DNA of 64,000 nucleotides from Larus michahellis. Its lineage: Eukaryota; Chordata; Aves; Charadriiformes; Laridae. The notes beneath the pieces are model-generated. The model was not told the origin of the DNA, made no database searches, and saw only the letters and a list, made by a program, of their open reading frames with translations. This document shows, in pieces, positions 1 through 12,529 of this stretch (its first letter is position 1; each line of letters starts with the position of its first letter). The stretch covers positions 26,432,071-26,496,070 of the forward strand of contig NC_133930.1 of the NCBI RefSeq assembly GCF_964199755.1. The letters run 5' to 3'. The translations under genes and the position numbers were made by a program.

Positions 1-3000
1 AAATGTCTACAAGAGATGTTTGGTGGCTTTGCCTCTGTCTTAGACTACCCACAGAGCAGGTGTGGTGTTTAATTTCACAACCAAAGCCTGCTCAATTACT
101 CTGCTGTCTAAATTGCTACATAAAGTATGATAGATGACAAGATTATTCCTCATCTGAAGGAGAGGAACGGGAAACTGCGTGCCCATTTTCTGTATCACAC
201 TCTAGACATCGTTAAGCATTCTCAACTGCAGGAATTCAAACCTATCATCTCCTGCATCTCAACAGCATGCACTATTCCCTAGGGTATATGGCACAACTTC
301 TCAGCTTGCATTACGTCTTTCATCCATGTGGTCAGTTTTATTTGAAATCTCTCTGCTCTGCATTCATCACGATCATGGAGTATTAGAAATTGTCAAAAGA
401 TCCACATCAAGCTCCCCATGGTCTCGTTTTGTGCATAGCAAACGGTATAAAGTAGAAAACAGATGCTACTAATGCTCAGTTTACCTAAAACTATTTGGTA
501 CTTTGGGCACTGAACACAAATGTTTCAAAATAACTTTTTACTGGAGAACCTAGAGCAGTGCAGGGGTCCTGAGATGCCTGTTGACTCTCAATGCCAAAAT
601 AGTTGAGGCTCATTGTTCTCTTACAAGCTTCCCACACTTCTCTTTTCCTACACAAACTAAGGGGGTGGCGTGTAGTATGTGGAAGATGCATTTTATATTT
701 AATGAAATAAACGTCTATCACCCAGAACAGATTTAGAAGTCCAAAATGTTGTGTGACTCAATACCAAGTAAGTTTAATCTACCAGGCTGCTCTGTTTCCT
801 TTGCCAAGCGGTTTGTTGTTTTCTGAAGAAATGCTTTTCTCCATTCTGTAACACTTCTCCTGTCTAGCACTGCTTAAGAGCACAACTACAGGGCTTGTTG
901 AAGTTTACCCGCATCATTTGAAGGAGGAATGGAAAGGTCAGATACAGAGCAGCAAATCTTTGCAAAAGTCCTTTTAGTGTATTCATTTGACAAGTCTAGG
1001 CTCAGCCCAAGAAAAGAATTTTTCTACTAGCAATATTCTTTATGATTAATCAGGCCAGCACCTCTCAGAGAACAGCTTGCCTAAGTTAAAATGGCTCTGC
1101 ACTGTAACAGAGTTCAACGCTTTTTGGCCTGCCCAATCTTTTTTCTGTCAGCTTTGCCACCACAGAGTATGCCACCGCAGACTCTGATGTCTTAGGTGTC
1201 CTATTGAGTTGTGAAATGGACCTTCATCACACTAAGTCACAGAGTTGGGAGGTTTGTTTTCCAAGTTTACCCGACATCTGGTATGTTCCATGTTCTACAG
1301 AACATACTATCAGCCAGTTAAGCAGTAGTACACTCCAAACAAAACAAGAAGTGCAAGAAGTATGGAGACTTTTCTTACACATGATACTGCTTTAAAGAGA
1401 AGAACTGAATTTGAAATCAAGGCAATGCTTAAGGTTGCATTTCTCCAGGACCCATGGACCTGATGCAACACTCTCAGTACTTGGATTTCACAATGCTCCC
1501 CATAGCACTTTGCATTTGTCTTTGGCAGCATCTTTTTCCCTATTCCCCCAGATTTAACAAGAAAATTGTAAAAGTTAGGTGCTTGACATATTAGGGGACA
1601 TACTTCTCCTCAATGCTTCCACCTTGGAACTTAACACAGACCAACACTGGTAAGAGATACTGTCCCATTGTATTTCTTCTTATTTCTGAGCTTTGCTTCT
1701 AATAATTATTTTGCTATAGAAAAGCCTGGGAACTGTCAAAAACTGTTCCAGTGTGACTGACTTCCAAGAGAGGTTCATAAACAGGTTTTTCTCTTCCATG
1801 AAGAACACAGCTTAAGAACCAAACCACTACACCTGCTGCTCTTGTCATTTCAAGAAGAAAAATATAAAGTAATCAATAGAAGACTGAAGAGGGTTGGTTG
1901 GGGTTTTTTTGGGTTTTGTTTGGTTGGTTTTGTTTTGTTTTGTTTTCCCCACTATGCTATATGTTAGTAACAAGAGCCTTAAAACTTGTTTATTCTTATA
2001 GTCTTTAAGTTTGGCTAATATTTAAGTATCAAGATGTTCAGGAAAAGTACATCTACGCACACACTTTTACTTAGGATTTGTATTTGGCCACAATTAAGAG
2101 ATGTATTTGTAAACACAGACAAGGTGAACTTTCATTATCTTTTCAAAACCCCAAGGAAGTGTTCAAGAAGCTGTTTACTTCTTGCTAAACATCTGGTACT
2201 GTTGCACTTCAGAACTGGCAATATTTGAGCAATGGGTCAAGCAGCCATTATACACTTGGTATCATCTCATGCTCAATGTTGTGCTTCATTATGTAAGCTT
2301 AATGTCTTTTATCTTTATATAAAGATGATGTAGGGTTTGAGATATTAATACTGTTTGCTGTTCTGGTACTGTTTTGTTTTATTAAGGAGGGAACGTGGGC
2401 AAGGAATGTCTGGTTTTTACTTCAGTGTTTCTGTCCAGCTACCTTAGCAACATAGCGTATGGCTGGGCACCAGAAACTGTGGGTCGTATTCCAAATCAGG
2501 GTGCAGACACATCTTATAATATTTAACAATACTTTAGATCTTTGTCAGGTGACCTGTAGATATTTGTTACCAAGCTTTTGAGATCCACAAAGAAATGCCC
2601 ACACGATAGAACTGCTGAATGGTTACTCATAACCGGTGTGAGCAGGATGTGACCAACATATCTGAATGCTCTGAACAATTCAGAACTTTTTATTAAGGAA
2701 AGGGAAGAAAAAAAAACCAAACAATTGTCTTTGTAAAACTGACTTCACCCCAATGAATACAGATTAGGTGGACTTAAAAAGGTTTAGGTAAGCTATATAT
2801 CTTAAGCGACATGGGATTGGTTTTGTTTTTTTATTTGAATTGCATCAGGTTGAAATCATTACAGGTTGATTTTTTTTTAACACCACTTCAATATTATCGT
2901 ATGGATGAGTTTTAAAACATTGTATAAAGATAGGTTCAAATGTAAATAATGCAATACTTGACTGTGTAAACAACTAAAGAACAGTTTAGAACAGAAAATG

Positions 3001-4266
3001 AAAACAAACAAAGCAGCATGGTTTAAGTGGGTTGAACAGTTACACAACTGGAATTTTATATTGATATATAATAGTGCTAACAGCCATATGACCGTGTATT
3101 TTTTTTTGTCCCCTAAGTAGAGTTAGATGAGATTTCAATACAGCTAATATGTGCAACCAAGCCCTACAGCAGTTAAAACCATGTACTATTCCTAGACACT
3201 TTGTTCTGTACAAAAATAAAAAAGTATTTTTCTTCATTTTTTATCTTCTATGGAAATAAATATTGTTATCATGTACTATTGGAGAACCGTATTCCCATAC
3301 TTTTCCATGTCCCATGGCCCAGTAGGTATTACCTGCTGTTTTTCCTTTATGATAGATCTATAGTATTCCAGCCTTGCTTTGGTCAGACAAATACTCAACT
3401 ATAATATTAACCTGTAGGAAATCATGCCCGGAGTAGCAGCAAGAATGGAGGCTCTAAGTTTAAAAATGATATAAATATTTTACAGATCTTTGTTCTCTTA
3501 AGAATGGAAACACTTCTACTATATCATTGAAGCAGTTACATAAAAAAACCCATCGTTTCCGTTAGGTGCTTGGGACTCTAAAATTGTAAAAAGAACTGAA
3601 ACTATCCAAAATAATATTACAGTGCCAATTACGAAGTTCAAAAACTTCTGAAATAGATTGACTTCTAATAATCAGAAAGTGGACAAATACATTTGTTTAT
3701 AAGAGCACATGATGCAATAGTAAATAATAAACAATTCATAAGAACAGAAAAGGGCATTATCACTTAAAAAGACCTTTTTTTCAAATCTCAACTTAAAGAA
3801 TTGTGCAAGAATTTCTAATCTGTTCTCCTCTACATTAAAAAAAAATTGTCTTTTTTTCTTAAGTATTCTGCTCTGAAACTTAAAAAAAAAAAGATCCCCA
3901 AACCCAAGAAATACAACAGGTTTTTACTCCAGTCCTGTTCAGACTTTACCCTGTCACTGATTATGCAGGTTCTGCTTCTGAATGAGGAAAACAGTCAATG
4001 TAACCACAGACAATTCTGCAAGTTTCTCAGCATTTGAACAAAAAAACTGACTATGGGTTGTGGTGGTGTTTTTTTTTTTCCTTTGTGATCTTTCTCACCT
4101 ATGTTTTCCTTAGATGACTTCTGGATTTTTTAAATTATAGAAGAACATTACATAATTTTTTAATTTCTTAATTATATTCTAACAAAAGCCCATGGAATTT
4201 GCGCTAAGATATCCTGCTGTATTAGTACAACAGAAAAGTAACCTAAATTGCAGCTGGGATCACTGT
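1..4266. other. PDE8B intron 1, unique AT-rich sequence
   Basis: This lies downstream (minus strand) of the PDE8B exon 1 donor, so it should be intron. I see no exon of PDE8B or another gene. It contains a G/T-rich low-complexity stretch at about 1891-1946 and short A and T runs at 3837-3845, 3880-3890 and 4068-4079. Open frames here are short (at most 76 codons) and unrelated to known proteins. Confidence 0.7.
1891..1946. repeat. G/T-rich simple repeat
   Basis: The stretch is made only of G and T in blocks such as GGTTGGTT and repeated GTTTT units. It reads as a degenerate (CAAAA)n-type simple repeat on the minus strand, in PDE8B intron 1. Confidence 0.75.
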
Positions 4267-4646
4267 AGAATCATAGAACAATTGGGATTGGAAGGGACCT
4301 TAAAGATCATCTAGTTCCAACCCCACTGCCATGGGCAGGGACACCAAAGCGCCATCCAGCCTGGCCTTGAACACCTCCAGGGATGGGGCATCCACAACTT
4401 CCCTGGGAAACCTGTTCCAGTGTCTCACCACCCTCACAGTAAAGAATTTCTTCCTAATATCTGATTTAAACCTATCGTCTTTCAGTTTAAAACTGTTGCT
4501 GCTCATCCTATCACTACACTAACTGATAAGAGTTCCTTCCCATCTTTCCTGTAGGCCATCTTTAAGTATTGGAAGGCTGCTTACTATAGGGTATCCCTGG
4601 AGCCTTCTCTTCTCCAGGCTGAAGAACCCCAACTCTCTTGGCCTGT
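4267..4646 (-). mobile_element. CR1 LINE copy A, 3' part
   Basis: The sequence begins with the reverse complement of the CR1 3' end (AGAATCATAGAAC...GGAAGGGACC). Read on the minus strand it codes for the C-terminal part of the CR1 ORF2 protein, with the stretches FTVRVVRHWNRFPREVV and SLEVFKARLDGAL at 4300-4506. The element is broken at 4646 by a second CR1 and continues at 5141. It is 5' truncated and cannot be autonomous. Confidence 0.93.
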
Positions 4647-5140
4647 CACAGAATCATAGAATCGCTGAGGTTGGAAGGGACCTTTAAGATCATCAAGTCC
4701 AACCATTAACCTACCCTGACAAAAACCACTTCTAAACCATGTCCCTAAGTACTACATCTACCCTTTTTTTAAACACCTCCAGGGATGGTGAATCCACCAC
4801 CTCCATGGGCAGCCTATTCCAATGTTTAATAACCCATTCAGTGAAAAAATGTTTCCTAATATCCAATCTAAACCTCCCCTGACGTAACTTGAACCCATTT
4901 CCTCTTGTCCTATCACTTGTCACCAGGGAGAAGAGGTCAGCCCCCATCTCTCTACAACCTCCTTTCAGGTAGTTGTAGAGGGTGATAAGGTCTCCCCTCA
5001 GCCTCCTCTTCTCCAGGCTAAACAACCCCAGCTCCCTCAGTCGTTCCTCATAAGGTTTGTCCTCCAGACCCCTCACCAGCTTTGTAGCCCTTCTCTGGAC
5101 ACGCTCCAACACCTCAATGTCCTTCTTGTAGTGAGGGGCC
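4647..5140 (-). mobile_element. CR1 LINE copy B, nested inside copy A
   Basis: A second CR1 3' end starts at 4647 with CACAGAATCATAGAATC. On the minus strand it encodes an intact 126-codon piece of ORF2 (4732-5112) with the segments [18 protein letters not shown] and [18 protein letters not shown]. It differs in subfamily from copy A (for example [12 protein letters not shown]). The flanking hexamer CCTGTC occurs at 4642-4647 and 5140-5145 and fits a target-site duplication. Confidence 0.9.
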
Positions 5141-5655
5141 CTGTCCTCATAGGAGAGGTGCTCCAGCCCCGATCATCTTCGCGGCCCTCTGCTCGACCCG
5201 TTTCAACAGGTCCATGTCCTTCTTGTGTTGAGGACTCCAGAACTCAATGCAGTACTCCAGGTAGGGTTTCACGAGACTGGAGTAGAGGGGCAGAATCACT
5301 TCCTTCAACCTGCTGGCCATGCTTCTTTTGAGGCAGCCCAGGATGTGGTTGGATTTCTGGGCCGTGAGTGCACGTTGACAGCTCATGTTGAGCTTCTCAT
5401 CAACCAACACCCCCAAGTCCTTCTCCTCAGGGCTGCTCTCAATCCATTCTCTGCCCAGCCTGTGTGCCTGGGATTGCCCTGACCCATGTGCAGGACTTTA
5501 CACTTGGCCTTGCTGAATTTCATGAGGTTTGCACAAGCCCACCTCTCAAGCATGTCCAGGACACGCTGGATGGCATCCCTTCCCTCCAGTGTGTTGACCA
5601 CATCACACAGAGCTTGGTGTCATCAGCGAACTTGCTGAGGGTGCACTCAACATGA
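5141..5655 (-). mobile_element. CR1 LINE copy A, 5' part
   Basis: This continues copy A after the nested insertion. The CCTGT at 4642-4646 joins smoothly to CCTCATAGGAGAGGTGCTCC here, which is the normal CR1 order. On the minus strand, frames at 5147-5416 and 5383-5601 encode the downstream reverse-transcriptase region ([46 protein letters not shown]). Frameshifts separate the pieces. Similarity stops near 5655. Confidence 0.9.
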
Positions 5656-6200
5656 CACCACTCGTTTTGATAATAAGCTTTGGAACAGAGCGAAAATAGG
5701 GCAAAATTATTTTCAGAAAACTTTCAGGGAAATTAATGAAAAATCTACTTTGATATAAATGAAAGAAAGAAATAATCCAGAGCAATCACCTCTTTTAACT
5801 GCTAAACTTAAGTGCAGATGTTGACGTGCAGGTTGCAGTAGTGCCTGCCTTAGCCACTGAGAGGGGGACCCAAGCCTTCCAGATTTGGTGCGAGATGATC
5901 CTACAGACACACTGCCGGTATCCCCTACCCCTACACCAGTATTTGCCTATGTGTGCAAGTCACAGCAGTTTGGTTCTCAGCTGAACATCCACGCCTAGCA
6001 GCAACAGTTCGTTTTAACCAGATATAGAGGGAGGAAAAAAGGATGAAGATAAACCTACAGAGGGAAGAAAACAGTATGAAGAAAACCCTACAGCATGGAT
6101 GAATTTTTTGCTGTTGAGAACCAAGCAGTGAGGGATCTTATTCCATCGTATTAACACCCTTCCCAGACGCCCATTCCCTGCCGTCAGCCACAAAGCTCGA
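5656..6200. other. PDE8B intron 1, unique sequence
   Basis: No exon, repeat or RNA gene is visible. GC content rises sharply near 6170, where the CpG island of PDE8B exon 1 begins. Confidence 0.6.
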
Positions 6201-7300
6201 AATAAACCCTTTCCCCCCGCAGCTGCAACTCCAGGAGCGATCGCAGCGCAGGGGCACCCCGGAGCCACACCGGCGCTGCGGCAGCCCGAGGGGCCCGGCG
6301 GCCGGCGCTCGCCCCCGGGGCGGGGAGGCGGGGGGGGGGCTCCGGGCCAGGCGTCCCCCGGCGCGGCCCCCCCGCCGCAGTGCCAGCCCGGCCCGGCCGC
6401 CGCAGCTGCGGTGAGTCAGTGGGCACCAGGGCAACCGCTCCTCGCAGCTGCATCCCGGCTGCCGAAGCATCATCTCCCTCCCCGGGGGAGGCGGGGGGAC
6501 GCTCTGGCTCCGTCCTCCCTCCGCCGCGGCCGGGCGGGGGACCCGCGCCAGTGCCACCGGGGACCTCCTGCGGAGCGGCCGCCGTTTACCTTGACGCTGG
6601 CGTTGCTGGTCTGGGTCTCCGCCTCGATGCCGCAGCAGCGGGGGGTCCTGGCCCGGGCGGAGGCGCCGGGCTCCCTGCGCTCCTTGCGGCGGGGGCCGGC
6701 GGAGGGCGGCGGGGGCGGCTGTCGGCTCTGGTAGGCGAGGACGGAGGGGATGGAGTCGGCCGCGTCTGTTCTGATGAAGAGGCCGTGCAGGGTGGCGGTG
6801 CCCTGCGAGATGGTGGTGGTCTGGTGGGGGGAATTGGACTCGTCCGAGTCCCGGCAGTAAATCACGCCGCTCTGCGAGACGTGGATGCTGGGGGCGCAGC
6901 CCATCCCTTCCCTTCCCCACCCCGCCCCGCTGCACCGCCGGCGGGCCGGCCCGCTCCGCTCCCACCTGCCGCCCGCCCGGGCTGCGGGGCCGCCGCCCCT
7001 GCGCCGCGCACCCCGCGCCGGCACCGGCACCGGCGCCACCCCCCGCCGGTGGCGCTGCCCCGGCCGCGCCCACCCATGCGGCGCCTCCCCGGCACCCGCG
7101 CCCGTCCCCCCGCGCCGCCTCCGGGGACTCCAAACCCGCGAAGCCCCTTCCCCGCCTCGGCAGCGTCTTACGAAGCGCCTGTAGCCAGCGGGTCCTTCAA
7201 CCGGGGAGGGGGAGGAGGAGGAGAAGCATCCTCGGCGGTGCAGCCCCCTCCCGACCCTGGCAGAGGGTCTGCTTTCAAGCCTTCCGTACGTACTACCTGA
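6200..7300 (-). promoter_or_regulatory. CpG island and promoter region of PDE8B
   Basis: About 1.1 kb is very GC- and CpG-rich, in contrast to AT-rich flanks, and it surrounds PDE8B coding exon 1. Upstream of the start codon (6905-7300 read on the minus strand) are GC-box-like runs, for example CCCCGCCCC near 6920. There is no TATA box near the start. The transcription start is not fixed by the sequence alone. The + strand contains a dense G-run cluster at 6317-6340 in the intron side of the island. Confidence 0.8.
6590..6904 (-). CDS. PDE8B: PDE8B coding exon 1 (high-affinity cAMP phosphodiesterase 8B, N-terminus)
   Basis: PDE8B hydrolyses cAMP with high affinity in the cytoplasm and at membranes. 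Only the N-terminal 105 codons are in the window; the REC-like, PAS and catalytic HD domains must lie left of position 1. The start is the ATG at 6904-6902 in good context (GGG before, G after). The product begins [20 protein letters not shown], which I recognise as the PDE8 N-terminus. Gly2 and Cys3 form an N-myristoylation/palmitoylation-type signal. A proline- and arginine-rich low-complexity stretch follows at residues 62-85, then the conserved EAETQT segment near residues 94-99. The exon ends with a clean donor (GTCAAG|GTAAAC) in phase 0. The frame stays open upstream of the ATG to about 7039, but the conserved MGCAPS start is preferred. Confidence 0.95.
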
Positions 7301-9365
7301 CGCCCCCCCTCCCCCCGAGTTGTTCCAAATACTTTTTTTCCCCCCTTTTTTTTAAAAGTAGTTAAAAATACTTATTTTGACAGTCAAAGTGCGCCTACTT
7401 TCTTAGCCACGGGCAAGCAAATCTCAATTGTTTGGGGGGACTGCAGGGAGGTGTTTGGAGCCACAGAACACCCACTGCAATTTCGGATAAAAGGCTAGGA
7501 TTGTTCCAGATTTTTTAATGCTGTTTTTCAATTAAGCCAATATGGAAAGACAAAAACTACTACTTTAGCCTGTATGTCCGATAGCTGCCAATCCATGTTT
7601 CCAGTCCCTGGGGAGGTAATCAAGCAAAATGTTTAATGCTGCAGAGATTTACACACCTTCTTAGCTTTCCACAGTGAACAGTTTCATTGACTGCAGGGAA
7701 ACTACCTACAAGCTGTAAAGGTAAACATGTGGATTTTAAGTCTTTGCAAGATTTTAGTTTAAATCTCTGTTTTCAATGGCACCTTATAAATCCTTCAATA
7801 ATTGGTAATGTCATACAAGCAGTATGCTGCCTGCCCAATAAAGCATTTATCTGACACCCAGTTACCAACAAACAGTTGTGTATACACCTTTTCTTCAGTG
7901 TTACCTGAAGTTTGATCGCTGTTTCTCCACCTAGTTTTTAGCGAGTGATGTAAAAATACCAGAAACCTGAAGCACAATTGGTGCAAGGATTGTGATGCTG
8001 AATGACAAAGTGCTCTGAACATGTTATTTTGGCTCTTCATACTCCTGAAGCGCTTTCATGGATTAGAGACCAGTTTATTCAAAAGTGATGGCTTCACAGG
8101 TAAAACACTGCAGTCTAGAGAGACTGTTTCAGCCTTTAGCCTCTGTCTCTGCTGATCCAGTCCATGGGTCACTGTAATTATGGCAAATATGGACATTCAC
8201 TCATCCATCAAGTACTGGACTGAGATCACCAACCTATTTGACGAACTATGGTTTTCCAGTCACCAGAGAGAGCCTGTGTTGGCCCTAGTAATCAAATTTC
8301 TCCAGGTAATTTTTTTCCCCCACTAGTTGCCAATGTTCACAAGCCAAGTGGTGGCTCATATCCTGCATATGCTGCATATTTGCACGCTGCCATGCTGTTC
8401 TGCTGATGGCTGTCTTTGAGGACCACCTTGGAGATAGACTCACTGCGAGTGAAATGAAGCAGGCTATGCTTCATCACCCAACGACGGCGCCTTTGTTGCT
8501 GCTTAGGCTGCAGTTCTGGTTGAGACCTTCTGGTCTCCCAGAGCATAATGCACTTAGCTGCAGATGAACATGTCCTAAAACTGCATTTAATAACAAAAGA
8601 GCAACCAGTTGTATGTATTCCTTGCAATGTTTTCAAGTTCCTTTTCATGTCTGTTAACAGTTGGGAAACTACAGTTGGGAATTTGAGTTACCTGCCTTAG
8701 ACCACACTCGGGATTTGCATCAGAGCCAGAAGCTCAGGAATACCACTCAGAATGCATGCATTGGTGTAAATGCCGTTGCCTCAAAAGACCTCTAAGAGCA
8801 GTTGACTGTCTAGTTTGAGACTTTGTTCATAGGAATTTACCCACTCCAGATATCAACAGCATCTAGAATTTTAATAAAGGAAGTGACTGTAAACCTTGGT
8901 GAAAATGTCATGTCACACCCTAACCTGCATTGCCAGCTATTTACAGTCCATTTTTCTGAATCGATATCAGTGATAAGCTATTTCGTCAGTCAGTCAATAC
9001 CTAGGTCTCCTTAACATCCCAGTACTCAGGTGGGTTTCCGTCTTGTTCCTACTGAATTCTGTGACAACTTTGCTATTGATTTCAGACAGCACTGCCCATT
9101 CTCACATGGATTTCCCTTGATTAGGTTTAACATTTAACTTGATGTCAGAGAATAAGTACCTAAATACAGTTTTCACATAGCTCTCCCTGTGATGTTGATT
9201 TTGGGGTATTGGGGAAGGAGCAACACTGAAGAGGATGAGCCTGCCTGTGCAAAGTGCCAGAATGCTTGACAGAAGGGAAGGCTGCAGGATGGGGAACTGC
9301 ATGGACTGCTGAAAAGCAACAGAAAAGGGGGAAGAGTAACTTAATGCTTGGTCTGACAGCAGAAG
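7301..9365. other. PDE8B 5' flank, unique sequence
   Basis: This is AT-rich sequence with no recognised exon or repeat. The T-rich run at 7331-7353 is low complexity. Open frames (at most 103 codons) show no family resemblance. Confidence 0.55.
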
Positions 9366-9775
9366 CACAGAATCACAGGATGGTTGAGGTTGGAAAGGTC
9401 ATCTGGTCCAATCCCCCTGCTCAAGAAGGGACACCTAGAGCGGGCTGCTCAGGATGGACATATCTGGATGTTTTTTTAATATATCCAAGGATAGAGACTT
9501 CATCACCCCTCTGGGCAACCTATTCCAGTGCTCAGTCACCCTCACAGTTGCCTCCTGATGTTCAGAGGGAGCCTCCCATGTTCCAGTTTGTGCCCATTGC
9601 CTCTGGACCTGTCACTGGGCACCGCTGGAAAGAGCCTGGCTCCGTCCTCTTTGCACCCTCCCTTTGGGTACTTATATGCATTGATGAGGTCCCACTTGAG
9701 CCTTCTCTTCTCCAGGCAAAACAGTCCCACCTCTCTCAGCCTCTCCATATGCTTGGTGCTCAGAAGGAACTTGGA
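9366..9775 (-). mobile_element. CR1 LINE fragment, older subfamily
   Basis: The start CACAGAATCACAGGATGG and the following AGGTTGGAAAGGTCATCTGG are a diverged CR1 3' end in reverse orientation. It continues through the typical sequence for a failed ORF2 C-terminus (the minus frame has GLFCLEKRRLKWDLINAYKYP and GARLFPAVPSDRSRGNGHKL). The copy is truncated at its 5' side near 9775 and carries many point changes. Confidence 0.88.
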
Positions 9776-12480
9776 GAAACAGACAAGCAAGTGATGATTA
9801 GCATGAGCAGAGGCTGGAGTGGGGCAGAGTGAGTGGGTGCAAAGAAGGATGACTGTCTGCCGCTGAAATAGGAATTGAAGAGACGGAAAGTTCAAGGTTC
9901 CTTTTCCTAACATCAGTACTCTTCCTGCATCTTGCCTGTGAGAAGACAACCATGGATTTACTGGACAGGTGGGGAAGAGGGAATATTTAAAACACATGCA
10001 TGCACAGTTGCACCATCTCTTATGGCATGCTCAAGCCATGCTCCTGCAGTCATCTTGCTACAGTCTGCGGCGACTGATGCCCACTAAAGCAGAAGGCTTT
10101 ACTGTGAGCAGCATGCACTAATTCAACCAGGGACTTACAGGAGGGACTGTTAATCTACTAAAGCAGACTCTACCCTCAGAAATGCAGATTTAATATGGCC
10201 CCAGAATTAAGTCAGTGCATCCGACCACTGGAAGACATTCACATGCACCAGTTTTTCCACTACTAAAGAGCCTTCACTGGCTTTGGTTGCAACTGTATAA
10301 ATCCTAACAAATTTTATGCTCAGCGGAAACCAATTTCTTACATGACTGATTTCAGCATGATGAATGTAAGCAAATGAGTGATTCTGGAAGCCATCAGTGA
10401 AACCCTGAAGCATCTCGTCTTCTTTTTTCCCAGTAGAAGGCAGTGGCTATACATTCTCTGTGGTATTTACACCTTCAAATCCCACCACAATGAGGAAAAT
10501 ATACTCCTCCAAACTTTATATCCCTTCCAAAGCCAGTCATAGGCTTCACTCTGACCTCAATATTAAGACTCTATGCTACGAGTAGGTTGGTAAGTTTATG
10601 TTGGCATTATTGGAAGTAACATCTGTAAATCCCAGTTCATTGCAGTAAGAATATACTACTTTAGAGGTCGCATTTTACAGAGACTTAAAAATCTGGTACT
10701 TGACAACAAGCTACTGAAGACAGTTACCTCTATTCATGGTTCATTTACTGTAAAACCAGTTTAAGAATGTATAAATAAGCCTGTATGAAAAAAAAAATTT
10801 ACTAGGCTCTTAGGAGGCTCAACAGTTTCTCAGTCCTTTCATATTGGTCCAACAGATTTCTAAACTACAGTAAAAACTAACATGCTGCATACCCAGACTA
10901 GAGCAAAGTAAGTACCTAAAAATTATTCAAATTATCCAGACTACGTGTTGTGTTTTTAACTTAAAATAGATATGAGGAAAATAATAATTATAGCATCTAG
11001 AGTAGGACTCTTCTCTATATACCTCAATTTTGTTAAAAAACCCACCACCTCTATAGTAATTTGATAATCTATAATAGATAATCAAATGCTAACCCTATGC
11101 TTCTACTCATCAACAATACAAGAAATAACAGCACTTGGAAAACAGGAAGATATTAAATACAAGAGGTGAAGGTTATTTCTTTTGCCTGAGGAATAGCAGA
11201 ATGTATTTTTCAGTCCACAAATCCAACAACTCCCTCACCAATATAATCAGGAGTAACTTCACTGAAAGCAATGACCTTTCTCCAACTCAAACAAAAAGCA
11301 AAATCAAGCCCTACTTTTTATTTTTTTTTCTTCCCTGCTCAAAACTCCTTTCATTTCATAACTTCATAAAAATCGTTCATTGCAGCAAAACTGTTCAAAT
11401 TTACCACAGGTTTGTCATACTGTGTTTGCATACTAAATTTGTGAGTGCTGTGAATAACAATCTCCCAATAGCAACACCCTACAATAAGATACCCTCAGGT
11501 AGGTATTTCTCAGACAGAATGGGTTTGCTGCGATTGCTTACTGGCCACACTGTAAAATCTGACTTTCGCCTTCTTTTACAGTCTGATTTTGACTGGCTTG
11601 GACAATGCCAGCTATCCCAGCTTTCCCTAGAAGTTCATAAAATACTTTGCCCTATGGATATTTTGCAAGTGGGAAAACTGAGTCACGGAGATGCCTGTTT
11701 CCAAGCTCACTCAAGGGAGCAGAGCTGAAAAGGGAACTCAGTCTGGTTCCCTTTCTGCCAGCAGTCCATGCCACAGTAAACGCCATGAGGCACAAATTGT
11801 TCTGAGAGTGCATGGAGGGGCAGGGGCCTTCCTCCACTCTCTGCCTTCTCCACCCCTTTGTGTGTGAGCAAGGAAGAGCTGCGGTTCCTGCCCTCCTCTG
11901 CCTGCAGCTGCTTTTCTCTCCCCAGGGGCAGGAGAAGATGCAGTCCTCGGCTTTTGCTCCTCACTGCTGACAGGTTGATGAGCTGCCCCAGGGATGCAGA
12001 TTTTCTCCTGGGGACAGACACCTGCAGTTGTTTACCATAGGATGGGCCAGCTTGGCACTGTCCTTCATATCAGCATATTATTGAGAGACACAGAAACTCT
12101 TTTACTACACTGCTTTGAAGAGGCAGAGTAACATATGGAAATACGTAGTAACTACGGGCACCAGACACCAGCAGTAGCATTATTCCCCATGAGGAGCTCA
12201 CCTTTTGGCAGGTCGGTGGCCAGATACTCCTAGTTATAAGCAAATTTTCTAGGACAACTGTGATCACATCACATTTAAAAGGCTTAGACTTCTGCTCGCC
12301 ATCAACCCCTTTGGTTTGCCTTTGAGTGGGACTGAATCGAGTGCTTCACAGCAAATTTAAGAAAAGCCACTGCAGTTCTCCTACCAGCCCTGAAAAGTCG
12401 CCCAGCAAGACTTCAGTGGTCATTTCCTCACAAGAAGCTTGTTCTTTGCTCGTCATTACTTTAATAACACAGCTCGTCTC
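9776..12480. other. Intergenic unique AT-rich sequence
   Basis: No gene is recognised. A 27-nt near-perfect palindrome lies at 11060-11086. A 197-codon + frame at 11135-11728 has no recognisable domain and is probably chance. A GC-richer segment (11.7-12.0 kb) shows no exon that I can support. Confidence 0.5.
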
Positions 12481-12529
12481 CCTTGATTTATTCTTCTGCG
12501 GGAATATTTGAATATTTGCACGGCAAATC

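Noticed and set aside
6138..7300. Long GC-rich open frames on both strands of the PDE8B island (up to 331 codons)
   Set aside because: They are shadow frames of CpG-rich DNA lacking stops. Only the frame with the conserved [10 protein letters not shown] start and a proper donor is supported.
11135..11728. 197-codon + strand open frame
   Set aside because: Starts in AT-rich sequence, shows no domain or conserved motif and has no promoter; probably chance.
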